Shown one piece after another: positions 32,081-40,874 of a DNA stretch of 64,000 bases (position 1 is its first letter; every line of letters starts with the position of its first letter). The notes under the pieces were generated by a model. That model worked only from the letters and a program-made list of their open reading frames with translations. It did no database searches and was not told the origin of the DNA. A program made the translations under genes and the position numbers. Source of the stretch: an uncultured Roseburia sp. (GTDB taxonomy: Bacteria > Bacillota > Clostridia > Lachnospirales > Lachnospiraceae); assembly GCA_900539115.1 (NCBI GenBank), contig UQAQ01000002.1, positions 53,073 through 117,072 on the forward strand. The letters are read 5' to 3'.

Positions 32081-33559
32081 ATGGACAATGAATATAATGT
32101 ATATGAAGATATCAATACAAGAACCGGCGGAGAATTGTATCTGGGTATCGTAGGTCCGGTCCGCACCGGAAAAAGTACATTTATCAAAAATTTCATGGAA
32201 TTGATGGTCATACCGGAAATGCAGGACGAAGCAGAAAAAATGCGTACCAGAGATGAATTGCCACAGTCTTCCGACGGAAAAACAATCATGACGACAGAGC
32301 CCAAATTTATTCCGAAAGAGGGCGCGCAGATTCAGATGCCAAGCGGAGAAAGCGGAAAAGTGCGTTTGATCGACTGTGTGGGGTTTGTTGTAAAAGATGC
32401 TGTCGGCTATCGTGAAGAAGAGAAGGAGCGGATGGTAAAGACACCATGGTACGACGAAGAAATTCCGTTTACAAAAGCAGCTCAGATCGGAACAAGTAAA
32501 GTAATTCGTGAACATTCCAATATCGGAATAATCGTGACGACAGATGGGAGTTTTACAGAATTATCCAGAGAACAGTATGTTGAGGGGGAAGAAAAAACGG
32601 TGGCAGAATGCAAAGCGGCAGGAAAGCCAACAATCATGATCTTGAATACCCGTGTACCTCATCAGGAATCCACCAGAGAACTTGCCGGAAAGCTGCAGGA
32701 AAAATATGGAATCAGTGTTTTGGTAATGGATTGCAAAAATCTGAAAAAAGACGATGTGTTTTTCATGATGGAAACGATTTTAGCCGATTTCCCAATTGGT
32801 CAGATTCAATTTTACTTTCCAAAATGGGTTGAATTTTTAGACCGCGATCACTGGCTGAAAAAGGATCTGATGACAAAATGCCTGGAAATGCTTAAAAATA
32901 TGCACGTCATGCGCGATGTCAATAAAGATACGGTAAAACTGGATGCGGACTATGTAAAAGGAATCTATATTCAGGATAAGCAGATGCAAAATGGTAAAAT
33001 TCATGTCGCCATCGAGTTTGAAGAACAATATTATTATGAGATTTTAAGTGATTTGATCGGCACGCCGATTTCCGGTGAATATGAGCTGATTGCGACGTTA
33101 AAAGAACTTGCCGGAAAGAGAGCGGAATATCAAAGTATAGAGACCGCGTGCCAGCAGGTAAAGGGCCGCGGGTACGGCATCGTCACTCCGACGATGGAAG
33201 AAATTGAGATCGCGGAGCCGGAACTTATTAAACATGGGAACAAATACGGCGTAAAGATAAGGGCCGTCTGTCCGTCGCTGCATTTGATCCAGGCAAATAT
33301 TGAGACGGAAATCGCGCCAATTGTGGGAAGTGAGGAACAGGCAAAAGATCTGATCGAGTACATCGAAAAAAACGGAAAAGAAAATCCGGATGGAATTTTT
33401 GACACCAATATTTTTGGGAAAACGATCCGCCAGCTGGTGGACGACGGAATCCTAAATAAAGTAAATCGCCTGACGGAAGAAAGTCAGGTAAAATTGCAGG
33501 ATACGATCCAAAAAGTGGTAAATGATTCCAATGGCGGTCTGGTGTGCATTATTATATAA
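32081..33559 (+). CDS. spoIVA: Stage IV sporulation protein A
   Basis: SpoIVA is an ATPase that polymerises on the forespore surface to build the basement layer of the spore coat. The 492-residue protein has the Walker A motif GPVRTGKST near residue 26, the family signature TIMTTEPKFIPKEG, IDCVGFVVKDAVGYREEEKE, and the conserved hydrophobic C-terminus GLVCIII. It is full length. It marks the organism as genetically equipped to sporulate. It stands alone between two terminators, and a miniature repeat begins 5 bp after its stop. Confidence 0.97.
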   Translation: MDNEYNVYEDINTRTGGELYLGIVGPVRTGKSTFIKNFMELMVIPEMQDEAEKMRTRDELPQSSDGKTIMTTEPKFIPKEGAQIQMPSGESGKVRLIDCVGFVVKDAVGYREEEKERMVKTPWYDEEIPFTKAAQIGTSKVIREHSNIGIIVTTDGSFTELSREQYVEGEEKTVAECKAAGKPTIMILNTRVPHQESTRELAGKLQEKYGISVLVMDCKNLKKDDVFFMMETILADFPIGQIQFYFPKWVEFLDRDHWLKKDLMTKCLEMLKNMHVMRDVNKDTVKLDADYVKGIYIQDKQMQNGKIHVAIEFEEQYYYEILSDLIGTPISGEYELIATLKELAGKRAEYQSIETACQQVKGRGYGIVTPTMEEIEIAEPELIKHGNKYGVKIRAVCPSLHLIQANIETEIAPIVGSEEQAKDLIEYIEKNGKENPDGIFDTNIFGKTIRQLVDDGILNKVNRLTEESQVKLQDTIQKVVNDSNGGLVCIII

Positions 33560-33564
33560 AAAAG

Positions 33565-33609
33565 GTAACGATTCAGGATCAATGTATGGAGGGGGGCCTG
33601 AATCGTTAC
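33565..33609 (+). repeat. Miniature GTAAC(G)ATTCAGG repeat, copy C
   Basis: A 45-bp element with perfect 13-bp terminal inverted repeats, GTAACGATTCAGG / CCTGAATCGTTAC. Compared with the long copies, T at position 6 has become G and its partner A has become C, so the pairing is kept. The interior (ATCAATGTATGGAGGGGGG) resembles the middle of copy A. It begins 5 bp after the spoIVA stop. The flanks TAAAAAAG and TAAAATAA match at 6 of 8 positions. Confidence 0.8.
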
Positions 33610-33615
33610 TAAAAT

Positions 33616-33662
33616 AAAGCCGGCGGTGCAGGATAGTAGTTTCCTGTACCGCCGGTTTGTTA
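33616..33662. terminator. Bidirectional terminator between spoIVA and the CoA-transferase gene
   Basis: CCGGCGGTGCAGGA (33620-33633) pairs with TCCTGTACCGCCGG (33642-33655), with T-rich sequence on the right and, on the other strand, from AAAATAAAG on the left. It separates two convergent genes and can serve both. Confidence 0.88.
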
Positions 33663-33668
33663 TTGCTT

Positions 33669-35009
33669 TTATTTGTTAGAGCGTCTCCAAATGTGCATGC
33701 TTTCCGCTTCTTTGATCAGCTCATCGCGGAAATCCGGATGAGCGACAGAAATAATAGCTTCTGCTTTCTGCCAGGTCGAAAGTCCTTTCAGATTTACTTT
33801 ACCATATTCTGTAACAAAGTAGTGGATGTTTGCACGTGTATCGGTAACGATAGATCCATTGGCTAACGTTGGACGGATACGGGAAACTTTTTCCCCCTGC
33901 TTGTTTGTGAATGTGGATGAGCAGCAGATGAAACTCTTTCCGCCTTTGGAAAGGTAAGCTCCAAGAACGAAGTCAAGTTGTCCGCCGGCGCCACTGATGT
34001 TTTTGATTCCGGCACTTTCTGCATTTACCTGTCCGTAGAGATCTATGTCCACAGTATTGTTGATGGAGATAAAATTATCCAATGCGGAAATCGAGCGGAT
34101 GTCGTTTGTATAATCGACAGGCGCACTCATACATTCAGGATTGTCATTTAAGTAATCGTACATTTTCTTAGTACCGGCACCAAATGCATATGTCTGACGA
34201 TAGCGGTCAATGTTTTTCTTTGCTCCGGTAATCTTTCCTGCTTTTGCAATATCGACAAAGGCATCGACGTACATTTCAGTATGCACACCAAGATCTTTCA
34301 GATCAGATTCAGCGATCATCGTACCGACAGCATTTGGCATACCGCCGATACCGAGCTGGAGACAAGCTCCATCCGGAATTTCTTCTACGATCAATTTGGC
34401 AACAGCCTGATCGACATCGGTAGCAGCAGCACCGCCACCCATTTCACCGATCGGTGGGTTATCGCCTTCTACGACCATATCAACCTTAGAAATATGAATG
34501 CCATTTTCAAAACCGCCAAGGCAGCGAGGCATATTTTCATTTACTTCGACAATGATCACTTCGGCACGTTCGCAGCAGGCAGCCAGATGAGAAGCACTCG
34601 GACCAAAACTGAAATAGCCATGTTCATCCATCGGAGATACCTGGAAGATCGCTACGCGGGAAGGGCAGCTCAAATCACGGTAATAACGTGGAAGTTCCGA
34701 ATAACGGATCGGAGAGTAGAAAGAAAATCCCTGTGCAACGGCTTTTCTTTCGATACCTCCCATATGCCAGGAGTTCCATGTCATATGAGCTGCAGGATCT
34801 TCAATCTGGAAAATCTCAGGAACCCACATTAAGATTCCACCGCGGAAATTTACATTTTCAAGAGATGGCAGCCGTTTTGCTACTTCTTTATCCACGGCAA
34901 CCGGAGTGTTGACACACCAGCCGTAATCGACCCAGTCACCGGATTGAATAACGTTTGCAGCAGAAGCTGCTGTCGTAAGTTTGTTTTGATACATCTGTTG
35001 GTAATTCAT
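33669..35009 (-). CDS. but: Butyryl-CoA:acetate CoA-transferase
   Basis: This enzyme moves CoA from butyryl-CoA to acetate, releasing butyrate; it is the last step of the main gut butyrate route. The 446-residue protein has the acetyl-CoA hydrolase/transferase fold with QLGIGGMPNAVGTMI, the likely catalytic Glu in HTEMYVDAFVDIAKAG and GAGGQLDFVLGAYLSKGG. MTWNSWHMGG and AFVDIAKAG are regions I recall as used for consensus primers against this gene. A 4-hydroxybutyrate CoA-transferase is the main alternative, but the neighbouring butyrate operon favours but. AGGAGG precedes the ATG at 35009. Confidence 0.88.
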   Translation of the reverse strand: MNYQQMYQNKLTTAASAANVIQSGDWVDYGWCVNTPVAVDKEVAKRLPSLENVNFRGGILMWVPEIFQIEDPAAHMTWNSWHMGGIERKAVAQGFSFYSPIRYSELPRYYRDLSCPSRVAIFQVSPMDEHGYFSFGPSASHLAACCERAEVIIVEVNENMPRCLGGFENGIHISKVDMVVEGDNPPIGEMGGGAAATDVDQAVAKLIVEEIPDGACLQLGIGGMPNAVGTMIAESDLKDLGVHTEMYVDAFVDIAKAGKITGAKKNIDRYRQTYAFGAGTKKMYDYLNDNPECMSAPVDYTNDIRSISALDNFISINNTVDIDLYGQVNAESAGIKNISGAGGQLDFVLGAYLSKGGKSFICCSSTFTNKQGEKVSRIRPTLANGSIVTDTRANIHYFVTEYGKVNLKGLSTWQKAEAIISVAHPDFRDELIKEAESMHIWRRSNK

Positions 35010-35043
35010 AATAAAGACGCCTCCTAATTATTTAAGTTACATG

Positions 35044-35134
35044 GTAACTATTAGGCTTACTGTACAGAAAACAATGTCTCCAACGTGCAAGCACGTCGAT
35101 TCATTGTTTTTGCCCAGCAAGCCTGAATAGTTAC
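35044..35134 (+). repeat. Medium GTAACTATTCAGG repeat, copy E
   Basis: A 91-bp element, GTAACTATTAGGC... to ...GCCTGAATAGTTAC. The left end lacks one base; with that gap the pairing extends to about 20 bp (AGGCTTACTG / CAGCAAGCCT). Its core ACGTGCAAGCACGTCGATTC matches the right half of copy A, and ACAATG/CATTGT flank the core as an inner stem. It keeps only the right-hand arm of the long copies. It lies in the 5' leader of the CoA-transferase gene, in the opposite orientation to that gene compared with copies A and B and theirs. Confidence 0.8.
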
Positions 35135-35151
35135 CGTTAGACTTTGATATT

Positions 35152-35180
35152 ATTTTAACATTTATGAAAAGGGGGGTCAA
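35152..35180 (-). promoter_or_regulatory. Promoter of the CoA-transferase gene
   Basis: On the minus strand: -35 TTGACC (35180-35175), 17-bp spacer, -10 TAAAAT (35157-35152). Transcription would start near 35145, about 10 bp before repeat copy E, so the leader of some 135 nt contains that element. Confidence 0.6.
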
Positions 35181-35215
35181 GGGGGAAGATTTGCAAAAAA
35201 AAGATTGATAATTAT

Positions 35216-35244
35216 TTGACAATAGGGAGTAATGGTGTTATTAT
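35216..35244 (+). promoter_or_regulatory. Promoter of coaD
   Basis: -35 TTGACA (35216-35221), 17-bp spacer, -10 TATTAT (35239-35244), with a leader of about 90 nt to coaD. It is divergent from the CoA-transferase promoter. Confidence 0.6.
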
Positions 35245-35267
35245 GTATTTGTTACTTGATAAGATGG

Positions 35268-35300
35268 ATTGTTAAAAAAATAACAATGTAGTTATTTTTT
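35268..35300 (+). promoter_or_regulatory. Two overlapping alternative hairpins in the coaD leader
   Basis: ATTGTTA (35268-35274) can pair with TAACAAT (35281-35287). Alternatively AAAAAATAAC (35275-35284) can pair perfectly with GTTATTTTTT (35291-35300), giving a terminator-like hairpin ending in Ts. The two share TAAC, so they exclude each other. Both are very AT-rich and weak. Confidence 0.35.
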
Positions 35301-35341
35301 GTCAGGTTTCAAATACGATTGAATGCAGAATGGAGCATATT

Positions 35342-35821
35342 ATGGTAAAAGCAGTTTACCCCGGAAGTTTTGACCCGGTCACTTATGGACATCTGGATAT
35401 CATTGAGAGAGCTTCGAAGGTAGTGGATGAAGTGATCGTTGCTGTTTTGGTAAACAGTGGGAAAAATCCATTATTTTCGATGGACGAGCGGGTAGAGATG
35501 CTCAAAGAGGCGACGAAAAACTTTAATAATGTCCGTGTCGCGACATTTCAGGGATTAACCGTAGATTTTGCGAAGGAAGTCGGAGCCAAAGTGATGGTCC
35601 GAGGACTTCGGGCGGTATCGGATTTTGAATCGGAAATGCAGATTGCACAAACGAATCACAGCCTGAATCCGGAAATCGATACGATGTTTTTTACTACCAG
35701 CCTGGAATATGCATTTTTGAGTTCGACGATCGTGCGGGAAGTGGCATCATATGGTTCGGATGTTACGCATTTTGTACCGGCAATTGTTGAAAAGAAACTG
35801 CAGGAAAAGTTTTCTAAATAA
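35342..35821 (+). CDS. coaD: Phosphopantetheine adenylyltransferase
   Basis: CoaD makes dephospho-CoA from 4'-phosphopantetheine and ATP. The 159-residue protein has the nucleotidyltransferase motif PGSFDPVTYGHLDII (TxxH), RGLRAVSDFESEMQ and FLSSTIVRE. ATG 35342 is chosen because GGAG (35332-35335) is 6 bp away and it gives the usual MxxAVYPGSFDP start; ATG 35330 is the alternative. It lies between the CoA-transferase gene and the butyrate operon, so three CoA-related units are adjacent. Confidence 0.94.
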   Translation: MVKAVYPGSFDPVTYGHLDIIERASKVVDEVIVAVLVNSGKNPLFSMDERVEMLKEATKNFNNVRVATFQGLTVDFAKEVGAKVMVRGLRAVSDFESEMQIAQTNHSLNPEIDTMFFTTSLEYAFLSSTIVREVASYGSDVTHFVPAIVEKKLQEKFSK

Positions 35822-35902
35822 TATAATGTTTATAAACCGGATTCTATCCGGCTGCAATATAAAAAATTAAAGTAATGACAAAAAACAAGGAGGATACATA
35901 TT

Positions 35903-37087
35903 ATGTCTAAAAAAGTAGTATTAGCAGGCGCATGTCGTACTGCCATCGGTACAATGGGTGGAAGCCTTAGTACAACACCGGCACCAGTACTTGGTTCTAT
36001 CGTGATCAAAGAAGCTTTGGAGAGAGCAGGAGTACCGGCAGATCAGGTGGATCATGTTTACATGGGTTGTGTAATCCAGGCAGGTCTTGGACAGAACGTT
36101 GCACGTCAGGCTTCTATTAAAGCAGGACTTCCAATCGAGACACCTGCAGTAACCGTAAACGTTGTTTGTGGTTCCGGTTTGAACTGTGTAAATATGGCAG
36201 CACAGATGATTCAGGCAGGAGATGCAGATATCGTAGTAGCAGGTGGTATGGAAAACATGTCCATGGCTCCATACGCTTTGAAACAGGCTCGTTTCGGATA
36301 TCGTATGAACAACAATACCATTATCGATACGATGGTAAACGATGCTCTTTGGGATGCATTCAATGATTATCATATGATCCAGACAGCAGATAACATCTGT
36401 AAGGATCCAAGATGGAACCTGACACGTGAAGAGCTGGATGAGTTTGCTGTTGCAAGTCAGACAAAAGCTGTAGCTGCTCAGGAAGCCGGTAAATTCGACG
36501 ATGAGATCGTACCGGTTGAAGTTAAGAAGAAAAAAGAGACAATTATCTTTAATAAAGATGAGGGACCACGTCCTGGAACGACAATGGAAGGACTTGCAAG
36601 ACTTCGTCCAATCAACAAAGACGGTTTTGTTACTGCCGGTAATGCTTCCGGAATCAATGATGGTGCAGCAGCTATCGTTGTTATGAGCGAAGAAAAAGCA
36701 AAAGAACTTGGTGTAAAACCTATGGCTACTTTCGTAGCAGGTGCTCTTGGCGGTGTGGATCCTAAGATCATGGGTATCGGACCGGTTGCATCTACAAAGA
36801 AAGTTCTTGCTAAGACAGGCATGAGTATTGATGATTTTGATCTTATCGAAGCTAACGAAGCATTTGCAGCACAGTCTGTAGCAGTAGGAAGAGAACTTGG
36901 ATTTGACCTCAGTAAATTGAACGTAAACGGTGGTGCGATCGCACTTGGACATCCGGTAGGAGCTTCCGGATGCCGTATCCTTGTAACACTTCTTCATGAG
37001 ATGCAGAAACGTGATGCAAAGAAAGGTCTTGCAACACTTTGTATCGGTGGAGGAATGGGATGCTCTACAATCGTAGAACGTGACTAA
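35903..37087 (+). CDS. thl: Acetyl-CoA acetyltransferase (thiolase)
   Basis: Thiolase condenses two acetyl-CoA to acetoacetyl-CoA, the entry to butyrate synthesis. The 394-residue protein has the nucleophilic Cys in VVCGSGLNC, NEAFAAQSVA, the His motif GHPVGASG and the second Cys in CIGGGMGCS. It is first of six genes in pathway order. AAGGAGG precedes the start. Upstream, a -10-like TATAAT (35822-35827) has only a poor -35, so the operon may be read from coaD or use an unrecognised promoter. It is full length. Confidence 0.96.
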   Translation: MSKKVVLAGACRTAIGTMGGSLSTTPAPVLGSIVIKEALERAGVPADQVDHVYMGCVIQAGLGQNVARQASIKAGLPIETPAVTVNVVCGSGLNCVNMAAQMIQAGDADIVVAGGMENMSMAPYALKQARFGYRMNNNTIIDTMVNDALWDAFNDYHMIQTADNICKDPRWNLTREELDEFAVASQTKAVAAQEAGKFDDEIVPVEVKKKKETIIFNKDEGPRPGTTMEGLARLRPINKDGFVTAGNASGINDGAAAIVVMSEEKAKELGVKPMATFVAGALGGVDPKIMGIGPVASTKKVLAKTGMSIDDFDLIEANEAFAAQSVAVGRELGFDLSKLNVNGGAIALGHPVGASGCRILVTLLHEMQKRDAKKGLATLCIGGGMGCSTIVERD

Positions 37088-37124
37088 TTTCTGAAAAAAC
37101 AGTACAGAAAGGAGAGTTCCCAAA

Positions 37125-37916
37125 ATGGAATTCATTACGTATGAAGTAGAAGACAAAGTTGGTATTATTACCATTAATCGTCCAAAAGCATTGAACGCTT
37201 TGAACAGCCAGGTGCTGGATGAGTTAGATGCTACATTGGATGGTGTAGATCTTGATGTGATTCGCTGTCTGATCCTTACCGGTGCCGGAGAGAAATCTTT
37301 TGTAGCCGGTGCAGATATCGGAGAGATGAGCACATTGACAAAAGCAGAAGGAGAAGCTTTCGGTAAAAAAGGAAATGATGTATTCCGCAAACTTGAAACT
37401 TTCCCTATCCCTGTTATCGCAGCAGTAAACGGATTTGCTCTTGGTGGTGGATGCGAGATCTCCATGAGCTGTGACATCCGTATCTGTTCTGAAAATGCTG
37501 TATTTGGTCAGCCGGAAGCAGGTCTTGGTATCACTCCCGGATTTGGCGGAACACAGCGTCTTGCTCGTGTAATCCCTGTAGGAATGGCAAAACAGATGAT
37601 CTACACAGCACGCAACATCAAAGCTGAGGAAGCATACCGCGTCGGTCTTGTAAATGCGGTATATCCTTTGGAAGAACTTATGCCGGCAGCAAAGAAAATG
37701 GCTGCAGGTATTGCTATGCAGGCTCCGATCGCTGTTCGTAACTGCAAGAAAGCAATCAATGAAGGACTTCAGGTTGATATGGATCAGGCAATCGTGATCG
37801 AAGAGAAACTTTTCGGTGACTGCTTTGAGACAGAAGACCAGAAAGCAGGAATGGGTAACTTCCTTGAGAAGGACAAAGAGAAAAAACTCAAAGTAGTTCC
37901 TTTCCAGAATAAATAA
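37125..37916 (+). CDS. crt: 3-hydroxybutyryl-CoA dehydratase (crotonase)
   Basis: Crotonase removes water from 3-hydroxybutyryl-CoA to form crotonyl-CoA. The 263-residue enoyl-CoA hydratase fold has INRPKALNALN, the oxyanion-hole region FVAGADIGEM, and the catalytic segment VNGFALGGGCEISMSCD...FGQPEAGLGITPGFGGTQ with both Glu residues. It is second in the operon, 37 bp after thl, with AAAGGAG upstream. Confidence 0.95.
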   Translation: MEFITYEVEDKVGIITINRPKALNALNSQVLDELDATLDGVDLDVIRCLILTGAGEKSFVAGADIGEMSTLTKAEGEAFGKKGNDVFRKLETFPIPVIAAVNGFALGGGCEISMSCDIRICSENAVFGQPEAGLGITPGFGGTQRLARVIPVGMAKQMIYTARNIKAEEAYRVGLVNAVYPLEELMPAAKKMAAGIAMQAPIAVRNCKKAINEGLQVDMDQAIVIEEKLFGDCFETEDQKAGMGNFLEKDKEKKLKVVPFQNK

Positions 37917-37989
37917 TTTAGCATGAAATAATAACTTTCCGGATCGGCTCTGTCCGGTCCGGAGAATAAAAAAACGGAGGTATGTATCA

Positions 37990-38829
37990 ATGAAAGTTGG
38001 CGTTATTGGTGCTGGAACAATGGGTTCCGGAATTGCTCAGGCATTTGCTCAGACAGAAGGTTATGAAGTTTGCTTGTGTGATATTAATGATGAATTTGCT
38101 GCAAACGGTAAAAACAAAATTGCAAAAGGTTTTGAAAAACGTATTGCAAAAGGAAAAATGGATCAGGCTGCTGCTGACAGCATCCTTGCTAAGATCACAA
38201 CAGGTACAAAAGAAATCTGTACAGACTGTGATCTGATCGTAGAGGCAGCTCTTGAGGTAATGGATGTTAAGAAACAGACATTTAAAGAACTTCAGGATAT
38301 CGTAAAGAAAGATTGTATGTTTGCTACAAACACATCTTCCCTTTCTATCACAGAGATCGGTGCAGGACTGGATCGTCCGGTTATCGGTATGCATTTCTTC
38401 AATCCGGCTCCGGTTATGAAATTGATCGAAGTTATCGCAGGTGAGAATACACCAGCCGAGATGGTTGAGAAAATCGTTGCAATCTCTAAAGAGATCGGAA
38501 AAACACCGGTAGAAGTAAAAGAAGCAGCCGGATTTGTTGTAAACCGTATTTTGATTCCTATGATCAACGAAGCAGTTGGCATCTATGCTGATGGTGTAGC
38601 TTCTGTTGAAGGTATTGATACAGCAATGCAGCTTGGTGCAAACCACCCAATGGGACCTCTTGCACTTGGCGATTTGGTAGGTCTTGATATCTGCCTTGCT
38701 ATCATGGAAGTACTTCAGGCTGAGACAGGTGATCCTAAATACCGTCCTCATCCATTGCTTCGCAAGATGGTTCGTGCAGGAAAGCTCGGAAGAAAAACTG
38801 GTATCGGATTCTACGATTACAGCAAATAA
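37990..38829 (+). CDS. hbd: 3-hydroxybutyryl-CoA dehydrogenase
   Basis: Hbd reduces acetoacetyl-CoA to 3-hydroxybutyryl-CoA. The 279-residue protein has the Rossmann motif GAGTMGSGIAQAFAQ, TNTSSLSITEI, GMHFFNPAPVMKLIEVI (catalytic His-Glu) and ANHPMGPLALGDLVGLD. Length is typical for the single-function clostridial enzyme. CGGAGG precedes the start; it is third in the operon. Confidence 0.96.
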   Translation: MKVGVIGAGTMGSGIAQAFAQTEGYEVCLCDINDEFAANGKNKIAKGFEKRIAKGKMDQAAADSILAKITTGTKEICTDCDLIVEAALEVMDVKKQTFKELQDIVKKDCMFATNTSSLSITEIGAGLDRPVIGMHFFNPAPVMKLIEVIAGENTPAEMVEKIVAISKEIGKTPVEVKEAAGFVVNRILIPMINEAVGIYADGVASVEGIDTAMQLGANHPMGPLALGDLVGLDICLAIMEVLQAETGDPKYRPHPLLRKMVRAGKLGRKTGIGFYDYSK

Positions 38830-38880
38830 TTTCGGTGGATATAGGATCCATCAAATATACAGAAAGGCGGTTCATTAATA

Positions 38881-40050
38881 ATGGATTTTACTTTAGATCA
38901 GAAACATGAAATGGCGAGAACATTGTTCAAAGATTTCGCTGAAAATGAAGCAAAGCCGTTGGCACAGGAAACAGATGAAACAGAAGTTTTCCCACAGTCT
39001 ACGGTAGACAAAATGGGTAAATATGGATTTATGGGAATTCCGGTGCCAAAGCAGTATGGTGGACAGGGATGCGACATTTTGACCTATGTAATGTGCGTAG
39101 AGGAACTTTCAAAAGTCTGTGGTACAACAGGTGTTATCGTATCTGCACATACAAGTCTTTGCTGTGATCCAATCCTTACTTATGGTACAGAAGAGCAGAA
39201 ACAGAAATACCTTCCACCTCTTTGCAATGGCGAAAAACTTGGTGCTTTCGCATTGACAGAGCCGGGTGCCGGTACCGATGCTCAGGGAGCCCAGACAAAA
39301 GCTGTTTTGGATGGAGATGAGTGGGTACTTAACGGAAGCAAATGCTTCATTACCAATGGTAAAGTAGCAGATGTTTACATCGTAATCGCTATCACAAGTG
39401 TAACAGAAGACAAACGTGGAAGAAAGAAAAAGAACTTCTCCGCATTTATCGTAGAAAAAGGAACTCCGGGATTCTCCTTCGGAACAAAAGAGAAGAAGAT
39501 GGGTATCCGTGGATCTTCTACTTATGAGTTGATCTTCGAAGACTGCCGTATTCCAAAGGAAAATATCCTTGGACCACAGGGAAAAGGATTCCCTATTGCA
39601 ATGCACACTCTGGATGGCGGACGTATCGGTATCGCTGCTCAGGCACTTGGTATTGCAGAAGGTGCTCTTGAGACAACCGTTGCTTACGTAAAAGAGAGAA
39701 AACAGTTTGGACGTTCCATCGCTGCACAGCAGAACACACAGTTCCAGCTTGCGGATATGGCTACAAAAGTAGAAGCTGCGAAGTCTCTTGTATATAAAGC
39801 TGCATTGAAAAAACAGGAATTTGCAGACGGAGCAAAAGTTTCTTACTCCGTAGAAGCTGCAATGGCGAAATTATATGCTGCCGAAGTTGCTATGGAAGTA
39901 ACAACAAAAGCAGTTCAGTTGCATGGTGGTTATGGTTACATCAGAGAATATGATGTGGAACGTATGATGCGTGATGCTAAGATCACAGAGATTTACGAAG
40001 GAACATCAGAAGTTCAGCGTATGGTTATCTCTGGAAACTTGTTGAAATAA
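38881..40050 (+). CDS. bcd: Butyryl-CoA dehydrogenase
   Basis: Bcd reduces crotonyl-CoA to butyryl-CoA, with EtfAB bifurcating electrons to ferredoxin. The 389-residue acyl-CoA dehydrogenase has LTEPGAGTDAQGAQT, ITNGKVADVYIV, GGRIGIAAQALGIAEGALE, and the C-terminal REYDVERMMRDAKITEIYEGTSE, which includes the catalytic Glu. It sits directly before etfB and etfA, the arrangement of the Bcd-Etf complex. GGCGG is the weak ribosome site. Confidence 0.96.
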   Translation: MDFTLDQKHEMARTLFKDFAENEAKPLAQETDETEVFPQSTVDKMGKYGFMGIPVPKQYGGQGCDILTYVMCVEELSKVCGTTGVIVSAHTSLCCDPILTYGTEEQKQKYLPPLCNGEKLGAFALTEPGAGTDAQGAQTKAVLDGDEWVLNGSKCFITNGKVADVYIVIAITSVTEDKRGRKKKNFSAFIVEKGTPGFSFGTKEKKMGIRGSSTYELIFEDCRIPKENILGPQGKGFPIAMHTLDGGRIGIAAQALGIAEGALETTVAYVKERKQFGRSIAAQQNTQFQLADMATKVEAAKSLVYKAALKKQEFADGAKVSYSVEAAMAKLYAAEVAMEVTTKAVQLHGGYGYIREYDVERMMRDAKITEIYEGTSEVQRMVISGNLLK

Positions 40051-40063
40051 GGAGGTTCATATC

Positions 40064-40849
40064 GTGAAAATAGTAGTATGTATTAAACAGGTACCTGATA
40101 CAAAAGGTGGAGTAAAATTTAATCCGGATGGTACACTTGACCGTGGTGCAATGCTTACAATTATGAACCCGGATGACAAAGCTGGTCTGGAAGCAGCACT
40201 TCGCATCAAAGAGCAGAATGGTGCAGAAGTTACCGTTCTTACCATGGGACTTCCAAAAGCAGAAGAAGTTCTTCGCGAAGCTATGGCTATGGGAGCTGAC
40301 AATGGTATTCTTGTTACTGACAGAGTTTTGGGAGGAGCAGATACATGGGCTACTTCTACAACCATTGCCGGTGCACTTAGAAACATTGATTATGATTTGA
40401 TCATTACAGGACGTCAGGCAATCGACGGTGATACCGCACAGGTAGGACCACAGATTTCTGAACATCTTGATATCCCTGTTATTTCATATGCAAAAGATAT
40501 TAAGATCGAAGGCGATTCTGTTGTTGTAGAACGTTTGTATGACGACAGAACTCACGTACTGAAAGCTAAGATGCCATGTCTTATCACAGCTCTTTCTGAA
40601 TTGAACGAGCCTCGTTATATGACACCAGGTGGAATCTTCGATGCTTATGACAAAGAGATTACCGTTTGGGGAAGAGCAGACCTTAAAGATGTAGATGATT
40701 CTGATCTTGGTTTGAAAGGATCTCCAACAAAAATCGCAAAAGCTTCGGATAAAGTACGTAAAGGCGCTGGAGAAAAAGTTACTCCTGAGGATGCAAATGC
40801 AGCAGCATCTTACATCGTTGAGAAGCTGTTGGAGAAACACGTAATCTAA
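40064..40849 (+). CDS. etfB: Electron transfer flavoprotein beta subunit
   Basis: EtfB is half of the flavoprotein that takes electrons from NADH and bifurcates them to Bcd and ferredoxin. The 261-residue protein has MKIVVCIKQVPDT, LTMGLPKAEEVLREAMAMGAD and ITGRQAIDGDTAQVGPQ. The start is GTG with AAGGAGG upstream, 13 bp after bcd. It is co-transcribed with etfA. Confidence 0.96.
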   Translation: MKIVVCIKQVPDTKGGVKFNPDGTLDRGAMLTIMNPDDKAGLEAALRIKEQNGAEVTVLTMGLPKAEEVLREAMAMGADNGILVTDRVLGGADTWATSTTIAGALRNIDYDLIITGRQAIDGDTAQVGPQISEHLDIPVISYAKDIKIEGDSVVVERLYDDRTHVLKAKMPCLITALSELNEPRYMTPGGIFDAYDKEITVWGRADLKDVDDSDLGLKGSPTKIAKASDKVRKGAGEKVTPEDANAAASYIVEKLLEKHVI

Positions 40850-40874
40850 GCGAAAACAAGGAGGATCCATAAAA

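Noticed and set aside
35921..37477. A 518-codon open frame on the minus strand, antisense to thl and crt
   Set aside because: It is a by-product of the biased codon use of the highly expressed butyrate genes. It has no ribosome site, its translation is Cys/His/Ser-rich with no recognisable domain, and it lies on two certain genes.
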